From NCBI GenBank assembly GCA_038040445.1, contig JBBPIG010000004.1, forward strand, positions 204,190 through 268,189: 64,000 bases of DNA, given 5' to 3'. Both the position numbers and the translations under genes were made by a program. The stretch is from Acidobacteriota bacterium (GTDB taxonomy: Bacteria > Acidobacteriota > Blastocatellia > UBA7656). Below the pieces are notes generated by a model. It did no database searches. It was not told where the DNA came from and saw only the letters and a program-made list of their open reading frames with translations. Each line of letters starts with the position of its first letter. Position 1 is the first letter of the stretch. Positions 1 through 8,808 of the stretch are shown here, one piece after another.

Positions 1-48
1 CGCATAGGTGTGAGAGTCCTTTTCGTTGGAAGTGGGGGTCTGGCCCGC

Positions 49-1140
49 CTATCTTGCAGTGTAGTATCCACGCCGCGCGCGTACTTGAAGGCCCGGCCGC
101 TTGACCTCTACGCGAATCGCTCTGAACGTGCCGGGGCGCGGCTCGACCTTGCTGTAGTAAGTCAGCACATACTGCGCTCGAACCTCCGCAGCCAGCCGCT
201 TGTATATTTCGTCCAGGTCGCGTGTTTCCTTTTTCTGGTCTTCGTAGATGGGTGGAAAGAATGCGCGGCCGCCGGTGTCTTCGCACATCGCCTTCAACAC
301 GAACTCACCTGCCAGGTCCTGAACGTTAGGCGAAGGCGCAACACCCGTCGAGTGCACGCCGTAGATAACCGCGTCCGATTTCTGCGCTTCGTTGAGCGCT
401 TGCGCCAGCGTTGAAGTCGAGACCGTATCGGTGCCGTCTGACAGGACCACCATCACGTGCCGCCCCTCCGCGGGGCGCAGATATCTGGCGGCCGATATCA
501 TTGCGTCATACAGCGCGGTCGCGCCTTGCGCCTTTAGCTGTCCAAGCGCGTTGACAAGCTGATCGACGTCAGAAGTGAACTGCAACTCGATCCTTGCTTC
601 GCTCGATACGCTCATCAGCGCGGCCTGATCGCCCCGGCGCATCACGTTTCGAAAGAACTGGGCCGCCGCCCGTTGCTCGAAGTCAAAGCGGTGCCGTATC
701 GAGCCTGAGGTATCGAATAAGAAGATCAGCCGCAACGGGATCTGCCCTTCGCGATAGAAGCCGGCGATGTCTTGAAGTGAGTTGTCCTCGTACAACTCGA
801 AATCTTTTTCGGTTAGATCGTTGACCTGATTGCCGGCCGAATCGGTGACCGAGGTAATCACCGTGACCAGATCGGCTTTCAGCTTTATGGGTTTGTCTTC
901 CTGCGAGTCTTCGGTGGCGCGGCGCGGACGGGTTTCTTCGGCGGGAGGCGAAACGGGCCGGCGTCCTTGCGATTGCGAAGGCGGTTGAGGTTTCGGAGGC
1001 GGAGGCGTTGGTCTGCCCGACTGGGCAAACGCGAAGGCAAAAGGTAAAAGGAGAAAGGCAAAAGGAAAAAACATCAGCAGCGCTTGAACGTCGCGTCCGA
1101 GGTTTTTCCTTTTTACTTTTGCCTTTTGCCTTCGAATCAT
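49..1140 (-). CDS. Secreted VWA-domain protein, acidobacterial VWFA-related type
   Basis: 363 aa. Probably an exported protein with a von Willebrand A fold; the partner is unknown. A basic n-region and a Phe/Leu/Ala-rich hydrophobic stretch (about residues 20-40) are followed by a Pro-rich linker (42-70), an N-terminal beta domain, and a VWA domain whose MIDAS motif DTSGS lies at about 143-147. An LSDGTDT segment follows about 100 residues later. I chose the ATG at 1140 because it overlaps the trmFO stop as ATGA, which suggests translational coupling; an in-frame ATG at 1188 lies inside trmFO. The signal-peptide DNA is an A/G-rich inverted repeat. The family assignment is from memory of the domain pattern. 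Confidence 0.85.
   Translation of the reverse strand: MIRRQKAKVKRKNLGRDVQALLMFFPFAFLLLPFAFAFAQSGRPTPPPPKPQPPSQSQGRRPVSPPAEETRPRRATEDSQEDKPIKLKADLVTVITSVTDSAGNQVNDLTEKDFELYEDNSLQDIAGFYREGQIPLRLIFLFDTSGSIRHRFDFEQRAAAQFFRNVMRRGDQAALMSVSSEARIELQFTSDVDQLVNALGQLKAQGATALYDAMISAARYLRPAEGRHVMVVLSDGTDTVSTSTLAQALNEAQKSDAVIYGVHSTGVAPSPNVQDLAGEFVLKAMCEDTGGRAFFPPIYEDQKKETRDLDEIYKRLAAEVRAQYVLTYYSKVEPRPGTFRAIRVEVKRPGLQVRARRGYYTAR
1034..1133. repeat. A/G-rich inverted repeat inside the VWA signal-peptide coding region
   Basis: The left arm (about 1034-1066) and the reverse complement of the right arm (about 1100-1133) both begin CGAAGGCAAAAGG and continue as AAAAGG-type units. On the coding strand one arm encodes the Lys/Arg-rich n-region and the other encodes the Phe/Leu/Ala-rich hydrophobic core. 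Confidence 0.7.
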
Positions 1141-2495
1141 ATCCTCGCTTCCGACGCTGCTGCCTTCGAGAGATACGCCGCGCGCCATTCTTCAAAGTCC
1201 TTCAACGCAAGCTCGACCTGGAGATGGCGCCGGTCGACTTTGCGCCTGAGCCGCCGCCGGTCTGCTTCGTCCAACGGCAGCAAAAGCGCGAAGGTTATGT
1301 TCATCGGCTGAAAGTTCCTGACGTCTGCGTTCGCGATGTAATTCGTAAGGCTCCCCATCGCGCTCCGGCGGGGCGGGGCCTGCGGCTTGCGCCCGCGCGC
1401 AAGTTCAGCCGCGTGCACGCCCGCCATGAATCCTGTCGCCATCGCTTCGATGTATCCCTCGACGCCGGAAATCTGTCCCGCGAAGAGAACGCGCGGCTGA
1501 GCGCGCATTTGCAACGTCTCGGTGAGCACAGCCGGCGCGCAGATGAACGTGTTGCGATGAATCTGACCGTAGCGAATCATCTCAGCTTGTTCGAGTCCGG
1601 GGATTAAACGAAGCACGCGCTTTTGCTCGCCGAACTTCAGATGGTTTTGAAACCCGACCAGGTTGTAGCTGTCGGCCATCAGAGTTTCCTGCCGTAGCTG
1701 TACAACCGCGAAGGGCTGCCGATCGGTGCGCGGATCGCGAAGGCCAACCGGTTTCATCGGTCCGTAACGCAACGTGTCGCGGCCGCGACGCGCGATTTCC
1801 TCGATTGGCAAGCAGCCTTCGAAATACATCGTCTTCTCGAACTCGTGCAGCGCAACTGACTCTGCCGCGAGCAGCGCGTCGTAGAAGCGATCGTACTCCT
1901 CTTCATTGAACGGGCAGTTGAGGTAGTCGTCCCCGCCCTTTCCGTAGCGCGCCGCGCGAAACGCAATTTCGCAATTGACCGACTCCGCATCGACTACCGG
2001 CGATATCGCGTCGTAGAAGTAAAGTTGTCCGGCGCCGGTCAGTCTGCTGATCTCTTCAGTAAGCGCAGGCGATGTGAGCGGGCCGGTGGCGATAACAACC
2101 GGTCCCTCGAGTTGCAGAGTTTGAACTTCTTCGCGCAGCACTTCGATGTTCGGATGAGAAGCGATTCGGCGGGTGACCTCTTCAGCAAACCGCTCGCGAT
2201 CAACCGCGAGCGCTGAGCCTGCGGGCACCGAGTTCTGGTGAGCTACGCTGATGAGCAACGATCCCCCGCGGCGTAGTTCCTCCTTGAGAAGATATGGCGC
2301 GGTGCCGGGCTCATCCGTCTTCAGAGAATTCGAGCACACGATCTCACCAAGGTTCGCGGTCTCGTGAGCGGGAGTCGGACGCACAGGGCGCATCTCGTAC
2401 AGCCGAACTCTGACGCCGCGCTCGGCAGCTTGCCAGGCGGCTTCCGAGCCGGCCAGCCCGCCGCCGATTACTGTTATTTGTGGGTCGTTGGTCAT
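1137..2495 (-). CDS. trmFO: Methylenetetrahydrofolate-tRNA-(uracil-5-)-methyltransferase TrmFO
   Basis: 452 aa, normal for the family. TrmFO forms 5-methyluridine at position 54 of the tRNA T-loop, using 5,10-methylenetetrahydrofolate as carbon donor and FAD. The N-terminus has the dinucleotide-binding motif GGGLAGSEAAW (about 8-18), followed by the family-typical EIVCSNSLKTDEPGTAPYLL block that holds a conserved cysteine. The central region has the AISPVVDAES and YLNCPFNEEEY segments, and the C-terminal part has the GQISGVEGYIEAMATG block. The ATG at 2495 begins the FAD fold directly. It is the first gene of a two-gene unit with the VWA protein, which starts inside its stop codon. Confidence 0.95.
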   Translation of the reverse strand: MTNDPQITVIGGGLAGSEAAWQAAERGVRVRLYEMRPVRPTPAHETANLGEIVCSNSLKTDEPGTAPYLLKEELRRGGSLLISVAHQNSVPAGSALAVDRERFAEEVTRRIASHPNIEVLREEVQTLQLEGPVVIATGPLTSPALTEEISRLTGAGQLYFYDAISPVVDAESVNCEIAFRAARYGKGGDDYLNCPFNEEEYDRFYDALLAAESVALHEFEKTMYFEGCLPIEEIARRGRDTLRYGPMKPVGLRDPRTDRQPFAVVQLRQETLMADSYNLVGFQNHLKFGEQKRVLRLIPGLEQAEMIRYGQIHRNTFICAPAVLTETLQMRAQPRVLFAGQISGVEGYIEAMATGFMAGVHAAELARGRKPQAPPRRSAMGSLTNYIANADVRNFQPMNITFALLLPLDEADRRRLRRKVDRRHLQVELALKDFEEWRAAYLSKAAASEARI

Positions 2496-2645
2496 CTGAG
2501 ATCAGTTGATAGGGCTCGATGCTGAGTTCGCTTCGATTCTAGCATTCGCGCGCGAGGGCTATCAAACTACGGGACTGAGCAGGACGGTTCAATAGCATTG
2601 GAAGACCGCCGTTGAGGTGACGCGCGCGTGCTACAATCACGGGCA

Positions 2646-3398
2646 ATGGACAGAGAACGACTCAAGAAGCTGCTGGAACAGGTGAAGGCGGGGCGCGTTG
2701 ACGTCGACGAAGCCGTCGACAAGATGGCGAGCCTGCCTTACGAAGACATCGCCTTTGCGCGAGTCGACCACCATCGCGACCTGCGGCTTGGGTTTCCTGA
2801 AGTCATTCTTGGCCAGGGCAAGACCGCTCAACAGATCACTCAGATCGCCGAGCGGATACTGACCAACAGCTCGAACCTTCTTGTCTCGCGAACGACAGAA
2901 GAGGTTTTCAGCCACGTTCGCGAGATCGCGGCTGACGCTGAATTTCATTCGGAAGCACGGATGATTTCTGTCCAGCGAGATAGAACTGAACGCGGAGACG
3001 GAACGATCGCCATCATCTCGGCAGGAACGTCTGACATTCCGGTCGCGGAAGAAGCAGCAGTCACCGCGACGGCGATGGGGAACCGGGTTTCGCGCGTCTA
3101 CGACGTCGGGGTTGCGGGCATTCATCGGCTGATGGGAGCCCGGCCGGAGTTCGAATCCGCTCGTGTGATCATTGTTGTGGCCGGGATGGAAGGCGCGCTG
3201 CCGTCTGTGGTAGGCGGGATGGTTTCCGTGCCGGTGATCGCAGTACCAACGAGCATCGGCTACGGCGCGTCGTTTGATGGGCTGGCGGCGTTGCTTGCGA
3301 TGCTCAATTCGTGCGCTTCGAATGTAACTGTGGTGAATATCGATAACGGCTTCGGGGCGGGTTTCGTTGCGAGTTTGATCAATCGTAAGAGGAAGTAG
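2646..3398 (+). CDS. larB: Nickel pincer cofactor biosynthesis protein LarB
   Basis: 250 aa. LarB carboxylates and hydrolyses nicotinic acid adenine dinucleotide in synthesis of the nickel-pincer nucleotide of lactate racemase-like enzymes. The N-terminal helical part ([16 protein letters not shown]) precedes a PurE-like carboxylase fold with [10 protein letters not shown] (about 125-135), GVAGIHRL, a Gly-rich [15 protein letters not shown] segment and a C-terminal NIDNGFGAG segment. I start at the ATG at 2646; an in-frame upstream ATG at 2628 would add six residues. larC and larE are not in the window, so a solitary LarB with another PurE-like job is possible. It converges on yqeY across a hairpin repeat. 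Confidence 0.85.
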   Translation: MDRERLKKLLEQVKAGRVDVDEAVDKMASLPYEDIAFARVDHHRDLRLGFPEVILGQGKTAQQITQIAERILTNSSNLLVSRTTEEVFSHVREIAADAEFHSEARMISVQRDRTERGDGTIAIISAGTSDIPVAEEAAVTATAMGNRVSRVYDVGVAGIHRLMGARPEFESARVIIVVAGMEGALPSVVGGMVSVPVIAVPTSIGYGASFDGLAALLAMLNSCASNVTVVNIDNGFGAGFVASLINRKRK

Positions 3399-3403
3399 CT
3401 CAG

Positions 3404-3452
3404 GAGTCCGTAGTAGTCAGTGTTAATGCCGTCTGACTGAGGACTACGGACT
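3404..3452. repeat. AGTCCGTAG-family hairpin between convergent genes
   Basis: AGTCCGTAGTAGTCAG is followed after a short loop by a near-perfect reverse complement ending GACTACGGACT (14 of 16 positions pair). It lies between the larB stop and the yqeY end, where it could act as a bidirectional terminator. The yqeY stop codon lies inside it. Confidence 0.75.
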
Positions 3453-3896
3453 AGTGAGTTTCGCCTTGACCATATCGCTGAGCGCCTTTCCATCAACCGT
3501 CTTGCCTTCAAGCTTCGGACGCACCGCCTTCATCACCGCGCCCATGTCCTTTATCGACGAAGCTCCCAGTTCTGCGATCGTTTCTTCAACTGCCCGAGCT
3601 ATGTCCTCTTCAGAGGCGGATGCCGGCAGGTAAGTCTGAATGATTCGCGCTTCGTTCTCTTCTTTGAGGGCAAGTTCTTCGCGGCCACCGGCTCGAAACT
3701 GCTCGGCAGCATCGCGACGCTGCTTCAACAGCGTGTTTAGCACCTTCATCGCTTCGGTGTCGTCGACCGCTCCCGGCAATTCTGTCTCGCGGAGCGTGAG
3801 CGCGGTCTTGACCATTCGAAGCGCGCTGAGCCGCTCGGCTTCTCTGGCCTTCATAGCTTCGGTTAGGTCGCGATTGATCTGATCAACAATTGGCAT
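3444..3896 (-). CDS. yqeY: GatB/YqeY-domain protein
   Basis: 150 aa, full family length. It resembles the tail domain of the GatB amidotransferase subunit; these free-standing proteins are thought to act around tRNA or tRNA-dependent amidation, but the role is not firmly known. Visible hallmarks are the N-terminal INRDLTEAMKAREAERLSALRMVKTAL helix region, the QRRDAAEQFRAGGREELA segment and the C-terminal DMGAVMKAVRPKLEGKTVDGK block. Its final codons and TAG stop fall in the AGTCCGTAG repeat shared with the larB end, so the last residues (TSP) may be repeat-derived. Confidence 0.9.
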   Translation of the reverse strand: MPIVDQINRDLTEAMKAREAERLSALRMVKTALTLRETELPGAVDDTEAMKVLNTLLKQRRDAAEQFRAGGREELALKEENEARIIQTYLPASASEEDIARAVEETIAELGASSIKDMGAVMKAVRPKLEGKTVDGKALSDMVKAKLTSP

Positions 3897-4209
3897 TTAT
3901 GTCTCCAAGAGTAACGAGCTGGTTTCAGAAAGCTTACAGACAGAAAGGTTGAACTTCATGTACTTGGGCGCTGCACAACTCAACGCGCGCACCGCCGGTC
4001 GCCCAATCACCAGTCTATGCGTTGCTCCATCTTCAAACTCTCCTCAAGATACATCGTTGCAGTTCCCTGCATCAAGATCAGGTGATACCCTCCCTCCACT
4101 GGCTTGCCGGGATGTATTCGCCAGCCCGATTCATTGACAAACCCTCAACCCAAAAGTAACCTTCTGATTGAACGTTCATCTCCTGATATCCGTTTAGCTG
4201 TTCACCATT
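3897..4209. other. Intergenic stretch without a convincing gene
   Basis: It separates divergent yqeY and lepB. Both strands contain short open frames, including about 45 codons on the minus strand ending near 4000, but none has a start with a good ribosome-binding site or a family motif. I saw no clear terminator or structured RNA. Confidence 0.5.
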
Positions 4210-4863
4210 ATGAAGCACGCAATCTACCCTGGCATTGCCCCTGAAGACGATCCCGACATTGAAGTCACCTATCCGGAAGAGCCGTCCGCCTCCGCCGGGC
4301 TGTGGACCGAGGTCAAGTCGATCACCCGCGACATAATCTTCGCCGCGGTGATGGCCGTGTTGATCGTCGTTTTCGTCGTTCAGCCCGTTAAGGTCGAAGG
4401 CACTTCGATGCAACCGCGCCTCGAGAATGACGAGCGCATCTTCGTCAACAAGTTTGAATACAACTTCACTCCGATCGAGCGCGGCGACATAGTCGTGTTC
4501 TGGTATCCGGAAGATCCGACGAAGTCGTTCATCAAACGCGTAGTCGGCTTGCCGGGTGAGAGCATCGATATGGACCAGTTTGGCCACCTCACGATAAACG
4601 GGCACGCAATCGAGGAGCCTTATCTGGCGCCCGAACGCAACCAGGCGGCTCGCTCGCGCTGGAACCAGGTGCGCGCCGACTTCAAGTACGTCAAGCCACA
4701 TTATTATTTTGTGATGGGCGACAACCGCGATGCTTCCAACGATAGCCGCTCGTGGGGGTTGGTGCCTGAAAAATACATCTACGGCAAAGCGATGTTTCGA
4801 TACTGGCCGTTTCCGCGAATCGGATCGCTGAACGGCACGGTTGACATCGAGGACGAACGGTAG
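4210..4863 (+). CDS. lepB: Signal peptidase I
   Basis: 217 aa. Inner-membrane serine protease that cleaves signal peptides from exported preproteins, in keeping with the many secreted hydrolases nearby. One N-terminal membrane segment (about 41-58) precedes the catalytic domain. The nucleophile is Ser66 in the VEGTSMQP motif and the general base is Lys109 in [12 protein letters not shown]. The family box [14 protein letters not shown] lies at about 170-183. The N-terminal 35 residues are acidic and Pro-rich, with a single membrane anchor as in many short bacterial forms. The gene is read on the same strand as the following TPR gene, about 85 bases away. Confidence 0.96.
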   Translation: MKHAIYPGIAPEDDPDIEVTYPEEPSASAGLWTEVKSITRDIIFAAVMAVLIVVFVVQPVKVEGTSMQPRLENDERIFVNKFEYNFTPIERGDIVVFWYPEDPTKSFIKRVVGLPGESIDMDQFGHLTINGHAIEEPYLAPERNQAARSRWNQVRADFKYVKPHYYFVMGDNRDASNDSRSWGLVPEKYIYGKAMFRYWPFPRIGSLNGTVDIEDER

Positions 4864-4949
4864 CAGAGACCTTAGGTAGCATGGACTTTAGTCTGTGTCT
4901 CTGTCTCGCGACGAACGCACAGATCAAGATCGATGCTACACTTCATCTA

Positions 4950-6212
4950 ATGCGCTCCAGGCTGACGCCCCTAGTCAAACTCTTCTACAATCCGCTTCAA
5001 GCGATGTCTGAAATCTCGGCCGGGGCGCCGTACATCACAGGCGCCGCGCTCTCGCTCGTGGCAACCTTCGCTTACTACGAGGTGCTCAGCGGAAGGCTCG
5101 TTAAAATCATCAACGCCTTCAGCCGCGAGCGTTCGATGGGATTGTTCGCGCCATTCCTCCTGTTTATCTACCGTGTCGTCCTGGGTATGATCGGCCACGC
5201 TGCACCAGTGCTATTTCTGGTTGTTGTGTTCGTTCCCGCGTGCCTGCTGGCTGCAAGCTTGATCCAACGACGAGCGAGCTTCAGCGTGCTGCTTCGTCAA
5301 GAGTATGCCCCGCTGGCGAGTTGCGCGCTGTTTGCTTGGGCGGCCGCGCACTTGATCATGCTGATTCCGGCGACCTTGATGTTCGAGCCGGGAGGCCCAG
5401 ACGCCGCGGCGCTGGAAGCCACGCTCCGGCTCGTCCCGCTGCCTTACTTCGTCTTTCTGATGTTGATCGGCGTGCGCGTTGTGCTGCGCGCGAGCTATGG
5501 TCAATCAGCGGGGGTCGTGGTGCTCGGGTCGCTGTCATTGCTCGCTCTACCGCTCCTTCCAAAATTGCTTTTCATACTGACCTCTCCGTTTCTGCTCATC
5601 CTTGTCATCATCCTGCTAAGAAACTTGTTGGGGGATATGGTGAGCGCGCAGCGCGCGCGTGAAGATTTCAAGCGAAACCTCGAAGCCGCAACGTTGAACC
5701 CCGCCGACGCCTCGGCGCATTACAACCTCGGGCTGATCTACCAACAACGACGCCAGTATGAGGAAGCCAAGTCGAGCTTCAATCGGGCAATCGAGATCGA
5801 CTCCGAAGAGACCGACGCGCATTATCAACTCGGCCGGATCGCTAGCGAAGAAGGCAGACTCGCCGATGCGATCAATCACTTCGACGCCGTGGTTAGCCGC
5901 AGCCCCGAGCACAGCCTGAGCGAAGTGTGGCGCGAGATCGGCCACGCTTACTTTGAAGCCGCGCAGTACCAGGACGCGCGCGCGGCTTTCGAGCGATTTA
6001 TCGATAAGCGGCCGTCGGACGCAGAAGGCCGCTATCGTTATGGGCTGACGCTTCATCGATTGGGCAGGTCTGATGATGCGGCTACTGAGATGAAGGCTTG
6101 CATTGAAGCGGTGCGCACGTCGCCGGCTTACAAGTACCGGGCTGAGAAACATTGGGCAAGCGAAGCGCAGGCTTTCTTGCGTTCGCAGGGCGTGGTGGTG
6201 GGTGGTCAGTGA
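4950..6212 (+). CDS. Membrane protein with C-terminal TPR repeats
   Basis: 420 aa from the ATG at 4950; an in-frame ATG at 4881 would add a Cys-rich stretch with no obvious function. The N-terminal half has about five to six hydrophobic segments and looks like a Yip1-type membrane domain. The C-terminal half has TPR units, visible as SAHYNLGLIYQQRRQYEEA, DAHYQLGRIASEEGRLADA and later EVWREIGHAYFEAAQYQDA and GRYRYGLTLHRLGRSDDA. TPRs normally bind proteins, so it may be a membrane-tethered scaffold facing the cytoplasm. No enzyme motif is seen and the partner is unknown. Confidence 0.8.
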   Translation: MRSRLTPLVKLFYNPLQAMSEISAGAPYITGAALSLVATFAYYEVLSGRLVKIINAFSRERSMGLFAPFLLFIYRVVLGMIGHAAPVLFLVVVFVPACLLAASLIQRRASFSVLLRQEYAPLASCALFAWAAAHLIMLIPATLMFEPGGPDAAALEATLRLVPLPYFVFLMLIGVRVVLRASYGQSAGVVVLGSLSLLALPLLPKLLFILTSPFLLILVIILLRNLLGDMVSAQRAREDFKRNLEAATLNPADASAHYNLGLIYQQRRQYEEAKSSFNRAIEIDSEETDAHYQLGRIASEEGRLADAINHFDAVVSRSPEHSLSEVWREIGHAYFEAAQYQDARAAFERFIDKRPSDAEGRYRYGLTLHRLGRSDDAATEMKACIEAVRTSPAYKYRAEKHWASEAQAFLRSQGVVVGGQ

Positions 6213-6298
6213 CGAAGGATGACCAACTGGGGGATAAACTTGCTCCGCGATGTCGTCTCCGGCTAACAGCTCTTGCGCGAACCTCGATAAGGAATTCG

Positions 6299-6376
6299 TT
6301 GAACGCAATCCTGGCAATTGAAGACGCACGAATCTGGCGACGACGAGGCTTTGGCGCCCCGAAGCCGAAGTCATAG
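6299..6376 (+). pseudogene. carA: Displaced 5' fragment of carA
   Basis: A TTG with ATAAGG six bases upstream opens a 25-codon frame beginning LNAILAIEDARIWRRRGFGA, which matches the first 20 residues of the intact carA at 6853 at 14 positions. The DNA stays similar to about 6390, but two extra bases after GGCGCC shift the frame into a TAG at 6374. It is a decayed carA start, separated from the working gene by an MntA/HEPN remnant. Confidence 0.85.
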
Positions 6377-6413
6377 GCAATGAGTTATACTGACGACTGC
6401 GAGTGAGGAATAG

Positions 6414-6817
6414 ATGGCACGTCGTCAACCCAGCGAGAGACGGATAGAAACCTCCAGGCGCGTAGCACGGCCGCTAAAGCTCACCCGAAGTCTGCAGCGC
6501 AATCAGATCAAGCTTGTGTGCAGCGAGATAGCGCGCGAGTTTCATCCCGACAAAATCGTGCTCTTTGGTTCTCACGCCTATGGCAACCCGCGCCTCGGGT
6601 CGGATATTGATCTGCTGGTTGTAATGCCATTCGAGGGAAGCCCGTTCCGACAGGCGTCTGTAGTTCTCGGCCACGTGGTACAGGCCATTGGCATAATGCC
6701 CTTGGATTTGCTCGTGCGTACTAGCCAGCAGGTACAGGAAGAATTCAGATGGGTGACAGCTTTATGCGAGAGATCATCAAGCGGGGACGGGTAATGTATG
6801 AAGCCGACCACTCTTGA
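6414..6817 (+). pseudogene. mntA: MntA-type minimal nucleotidyltransferase, frameshifted near its 3' end
   Basis: Antitoxin-type nucleotidyltransferase. In characterised MntA/HepT pairs this protein AMPylates the HEPN RNase toxin to silence it. The catalytic block reads VLFGSHAYGNPRLGSDIDLLVV, with the GS motif and the DxD aspartates. The frame opened at the ATG at 6414 runs to a stop at 6794 (126 aa), but its last 18 residues are out of register. One base appears lost near 6750: shifting frame there gives MGDSFMREIIKRGRVMYEADHS, the usual tail, ending at 6817 and overlapping the HEPN start as these modules normally do. The active site is intact, so it could still make a protein with an altered tail. 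Confidence 0.8.
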
Positions 6818-6848
6818 GTGGATCAGCATAGATTCTGAGAAAGGATTA
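6798..6848 (+). pseudogene. Truncated HEPN-domain toxin start
   Basis: ATG at 6798 opens [16 protein letters not shown], the usual beginning of HEPN-domain partners of MntA antitoxins. After about 16 codons the sequence turns into the ribosome-binding site and start of carA, and the frame stops at 6878. More than 100 codons of the toxin are missing. Confidence 0.75.
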
Positions 6849-6852
6849 TTCA

Positions 6853-8013
6853 CTGAACGCAATCCTAGCACTCGATGACGGAAGAGTATGGCGAGGCCGC
6901 GGCTTCGGCGCCGAAGCCGAAGTTGTCGGCGAAGTGGTATTCAACACTTCGATGACCGGCTATCAGGAAATCCTCACCGATCCTTCTTACTGTGGGCAAA
7001 TCGTGACGATGACCTATCCGCTCATCGGAAACTACGGCGTAAACGACGAAGACCAGGAGTCGCGCCGCGTGTTTGCCGAAGGCTTCATCGTGCGCGAGCT
7101 GTCGCGCACCTATTCGAACTGGCGCGCCGGCGAGTCGCTCGATGAATACCTAAAGAAGGCCGGTGTCCCCGGCATTTCCGACATCGACACACGCTCGCTC
7201 GTTCGGCACATCCGCGAGCGTGGCTCGATGAGAGGATGTCTTTCCACTTCCCAGACCGACGAACAAGCTGTGACCGAGCGAGCTCGCAGCGCGCCCGAGA
7301 TGATCGGGTCAGATCTCGCCTCGGTAGTCACATGCCGCGAGCCTTATGTGTGGACCGACGATCAATCCCATGCTTATGGCTCGCCGCGACTGCTTCACCC
7401 AAACGCCAAAGACGGCGCAAAGAACGCCCCGCGCTTTCATGTGGTCGCGTATGACTTCGGCTTGAAGCACAACAGCCTTCGCAACCTCGCGGCGCTCGGC
7501 TGTCGCGTGACCGTGGTCCCCGCTCACACTTCTGCTGAAGACGTGATCGCGATGAAGCCCGATGGTGTGTGGCTGTCCAACGGCCCGGGCGATCCCGAGC
7601 CGCTGACCGGCGTTGTGACCAATCTGAAAAGGCTGATCGGCCGCTACCCGATCTTTGGCATTTGTCTTGGGCATCAACTTATGGGTCTCGCGTTCGGCGG
7701 CCGCACTTATAAACTGCCGTTCGGGCATCACGGCGGGAACCAACCTGTGAAGGACCTGACCACCGGGCGGGTGGAGATCACGGCACAGAATCACGGGTTC
7801 GCTGTTGATGCCGACTCGCTTCCTGCCGATTGCGAAATCACGCACATCAACTTGAATGACAATACGGTCGAAGGTCTCAGGCACCGAAGCCTTCCGGTTT
7901 ATTCGGTTCAGTATCACCCGGAGGCAGGGCCTGGCCCGCACGATCCATCGCACCTTTTTGACACATTCGTCGTCACTATAGAGCAACACTCTCGGCCCAA
8001 GTCTGAGCTTTAA
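6853..8013 (+). CDS. carA: Carbamoyl-phosphate synthase small subunit
   Basis: 386 aa if it starts at the CTG at 6853. It hydrolyses glutamine and passes ammonia to CarB for carbamoyl phosphate, used for arginine and pyrimidines. The family N-terminus [20 protein letters not shown] begins right after this CTG, and AGAAAGGA ends seven bases before it; the only ATG or GTG in reach (GTG at 6934) would delete 27 conserved residues. The glutaminase domain has [10 protein letters not shown] (nucleophile Cys), the HHGGNQPV loop, and [11 protein letters not shown] near the C-terminus (catalytic His and a following Glu). carB is not in the window. The upstream region is an insertion scar, so its promoter was probably replaced. 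Confidence 0.95.
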   Translation: MNAILALDDGRVWRGRGFGAEAEVVGEVVFNTSMTGYQEILTDPSYCGQIVTMTYPLIGNYGVNDEDQESRRVFAEGFIVRELSRTYSNWRAGESLDEYLKKAGVPGISDIDTRSLVRHIRERGSMRGCLSTSQTDEQAVTERARSAPEMIGSDLASVVTCREPYVWTDDQSHAYGSPRLLHPNAKDGAKNAPRFHVVAYDFGLKHNSLRNLAALGCRVTVVPAHTSAEDVIAMKPDGVWLSNGPGDPEPLTGVVTNLKRLIGRYPIFGICLGHQLMGLAFGGRTYKLPFGHHGGNQPVKDLTTGRVEITAQNHGFAVDADSLPADCEITHINLNDNTVEGLRHRSLPVYSVQYHPEAGPGPHDPSHLFDTFVVTIEQHSRPKSEL

Positions 8014-8169
8014 GCTCAGCAGAGCCGGAACACGTACTCCTTTGAAGCAGATTGCTCGATATTGCTTGATAAAGACCGGCAACCAGGAGGGCCATTAGCG
8101 AATCATACTGCTGGCTCCTTATTACGAGGAGAGCAAACAATCACAGAACAAACGGAAAGGTAGAGTCGG

Positions 8170-8769
8170 ATGAAACCTCGAAAAATCACGCGAAGGAGCT
8201 TGCAGGCAGGATTGCTTGCGTTGGCAGTCAACCTGATCGCCACTGCGCCGGCAGTCGCCCAGTCTGCGCACAGCTTTCCAAACATAAGAGTCAAGAATTT
8301 CGGCCAGCTCGACGAACGCTTTTATCGAGGCGCGCTGCCCAAAGAGGGAGACTTCAAGGACCTTGCTGCGTTGGGTATCAAGACAGTTATTGATTTGCAG
8401 GATGAACCAGTCAGCTATGAAAAGCGCGCCGCCGAAGCCGCAGGAATGCGCTACGTCAACATTCCAATGAGCGATTCCAGACCTCCGCGAGAGGAGCAGA
8501 TCGAACAGTTCTTGAAGCTTGCAAATGATCCGGCAACCGGAACGTTCTACGTGCATTGCCTGGGCGGCCGTCACCGAACCGGCGTGGCAGGCGCCGTCTA
8601 CCGCATGAACAAGTACGGATGGGATTTCGATCAGGCTTACAAAGAAATGAAGGACTTTGACTTCTACACGCGCTGGGGTCACGGCGCGCTGAAAGATTAC
8701 GTGATGGACTACGCCGGAAACCTAAAGTCGATCGAGGTGTCGGCAGGCCACTCGAGCGTCAACAAATAA
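8170..8769 (+). CDS. Secreted dual-specificity/tyrosine phosphatase-like protein
   Basis: 199 aa. An N-terminal signal peptide (about 1-30, ending AVAQ) places it outside the cytoplasm. The Cys-based phosphatase signature HCLGGRHRTG is at about 129-138, giving Cys130 and Arg136 in the CX5R loop. The IKTVIDLQDE segment before it is typical of the dual-specificity or MTM-like group. Asp102, in NIPMSDSRPP, is a possible general acid. The substrate cannot be read from the sequence; phosphoprotein, phosphoinositide or inositol phosphate are all known for the fold. A strong hairpin with T-run follows at 8779. Confidence 0.85.
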   Translation: MKPRKITRRSLQAGLLALAVNLIATAPAVAQSAHSFPNIRVKNFGQLDERFYRGALPKEGDFKDLAALGIKTVIDLQDEPVSYEKRAAEAAGMRYVNIPMSDSRPPREEQIEQFLKLANDPATGTFYVHCLGGRHRTGVAGAVYRMNKYGWDFDQAYKEMKDFDFYTRWGHGALKDYVMDYAGNLKSIEVSAGHSSVNK

Positions 8770-8778
8770 CCGAACACC

Positions 8779-8808
8779 AAAGGCCGCTCCGGCTTCGAAG
8801 CGGCCTTT
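8779..8808 (+). terminator. Rho-independent-type terminator after the phosphatase gene
   Basis: AAAGGCCGCT, a ten-base loop, then AGCGGCCTTT: a perfect ten-base-pair stem ending in a short T tract, ten bases after the stop codon. Confidence 0.85.

Noticed and set aside
3949-4137. 62-codon frame between yqeY and lepB
   Set aside because: No ribosome-binding site and no recognisable sequence.
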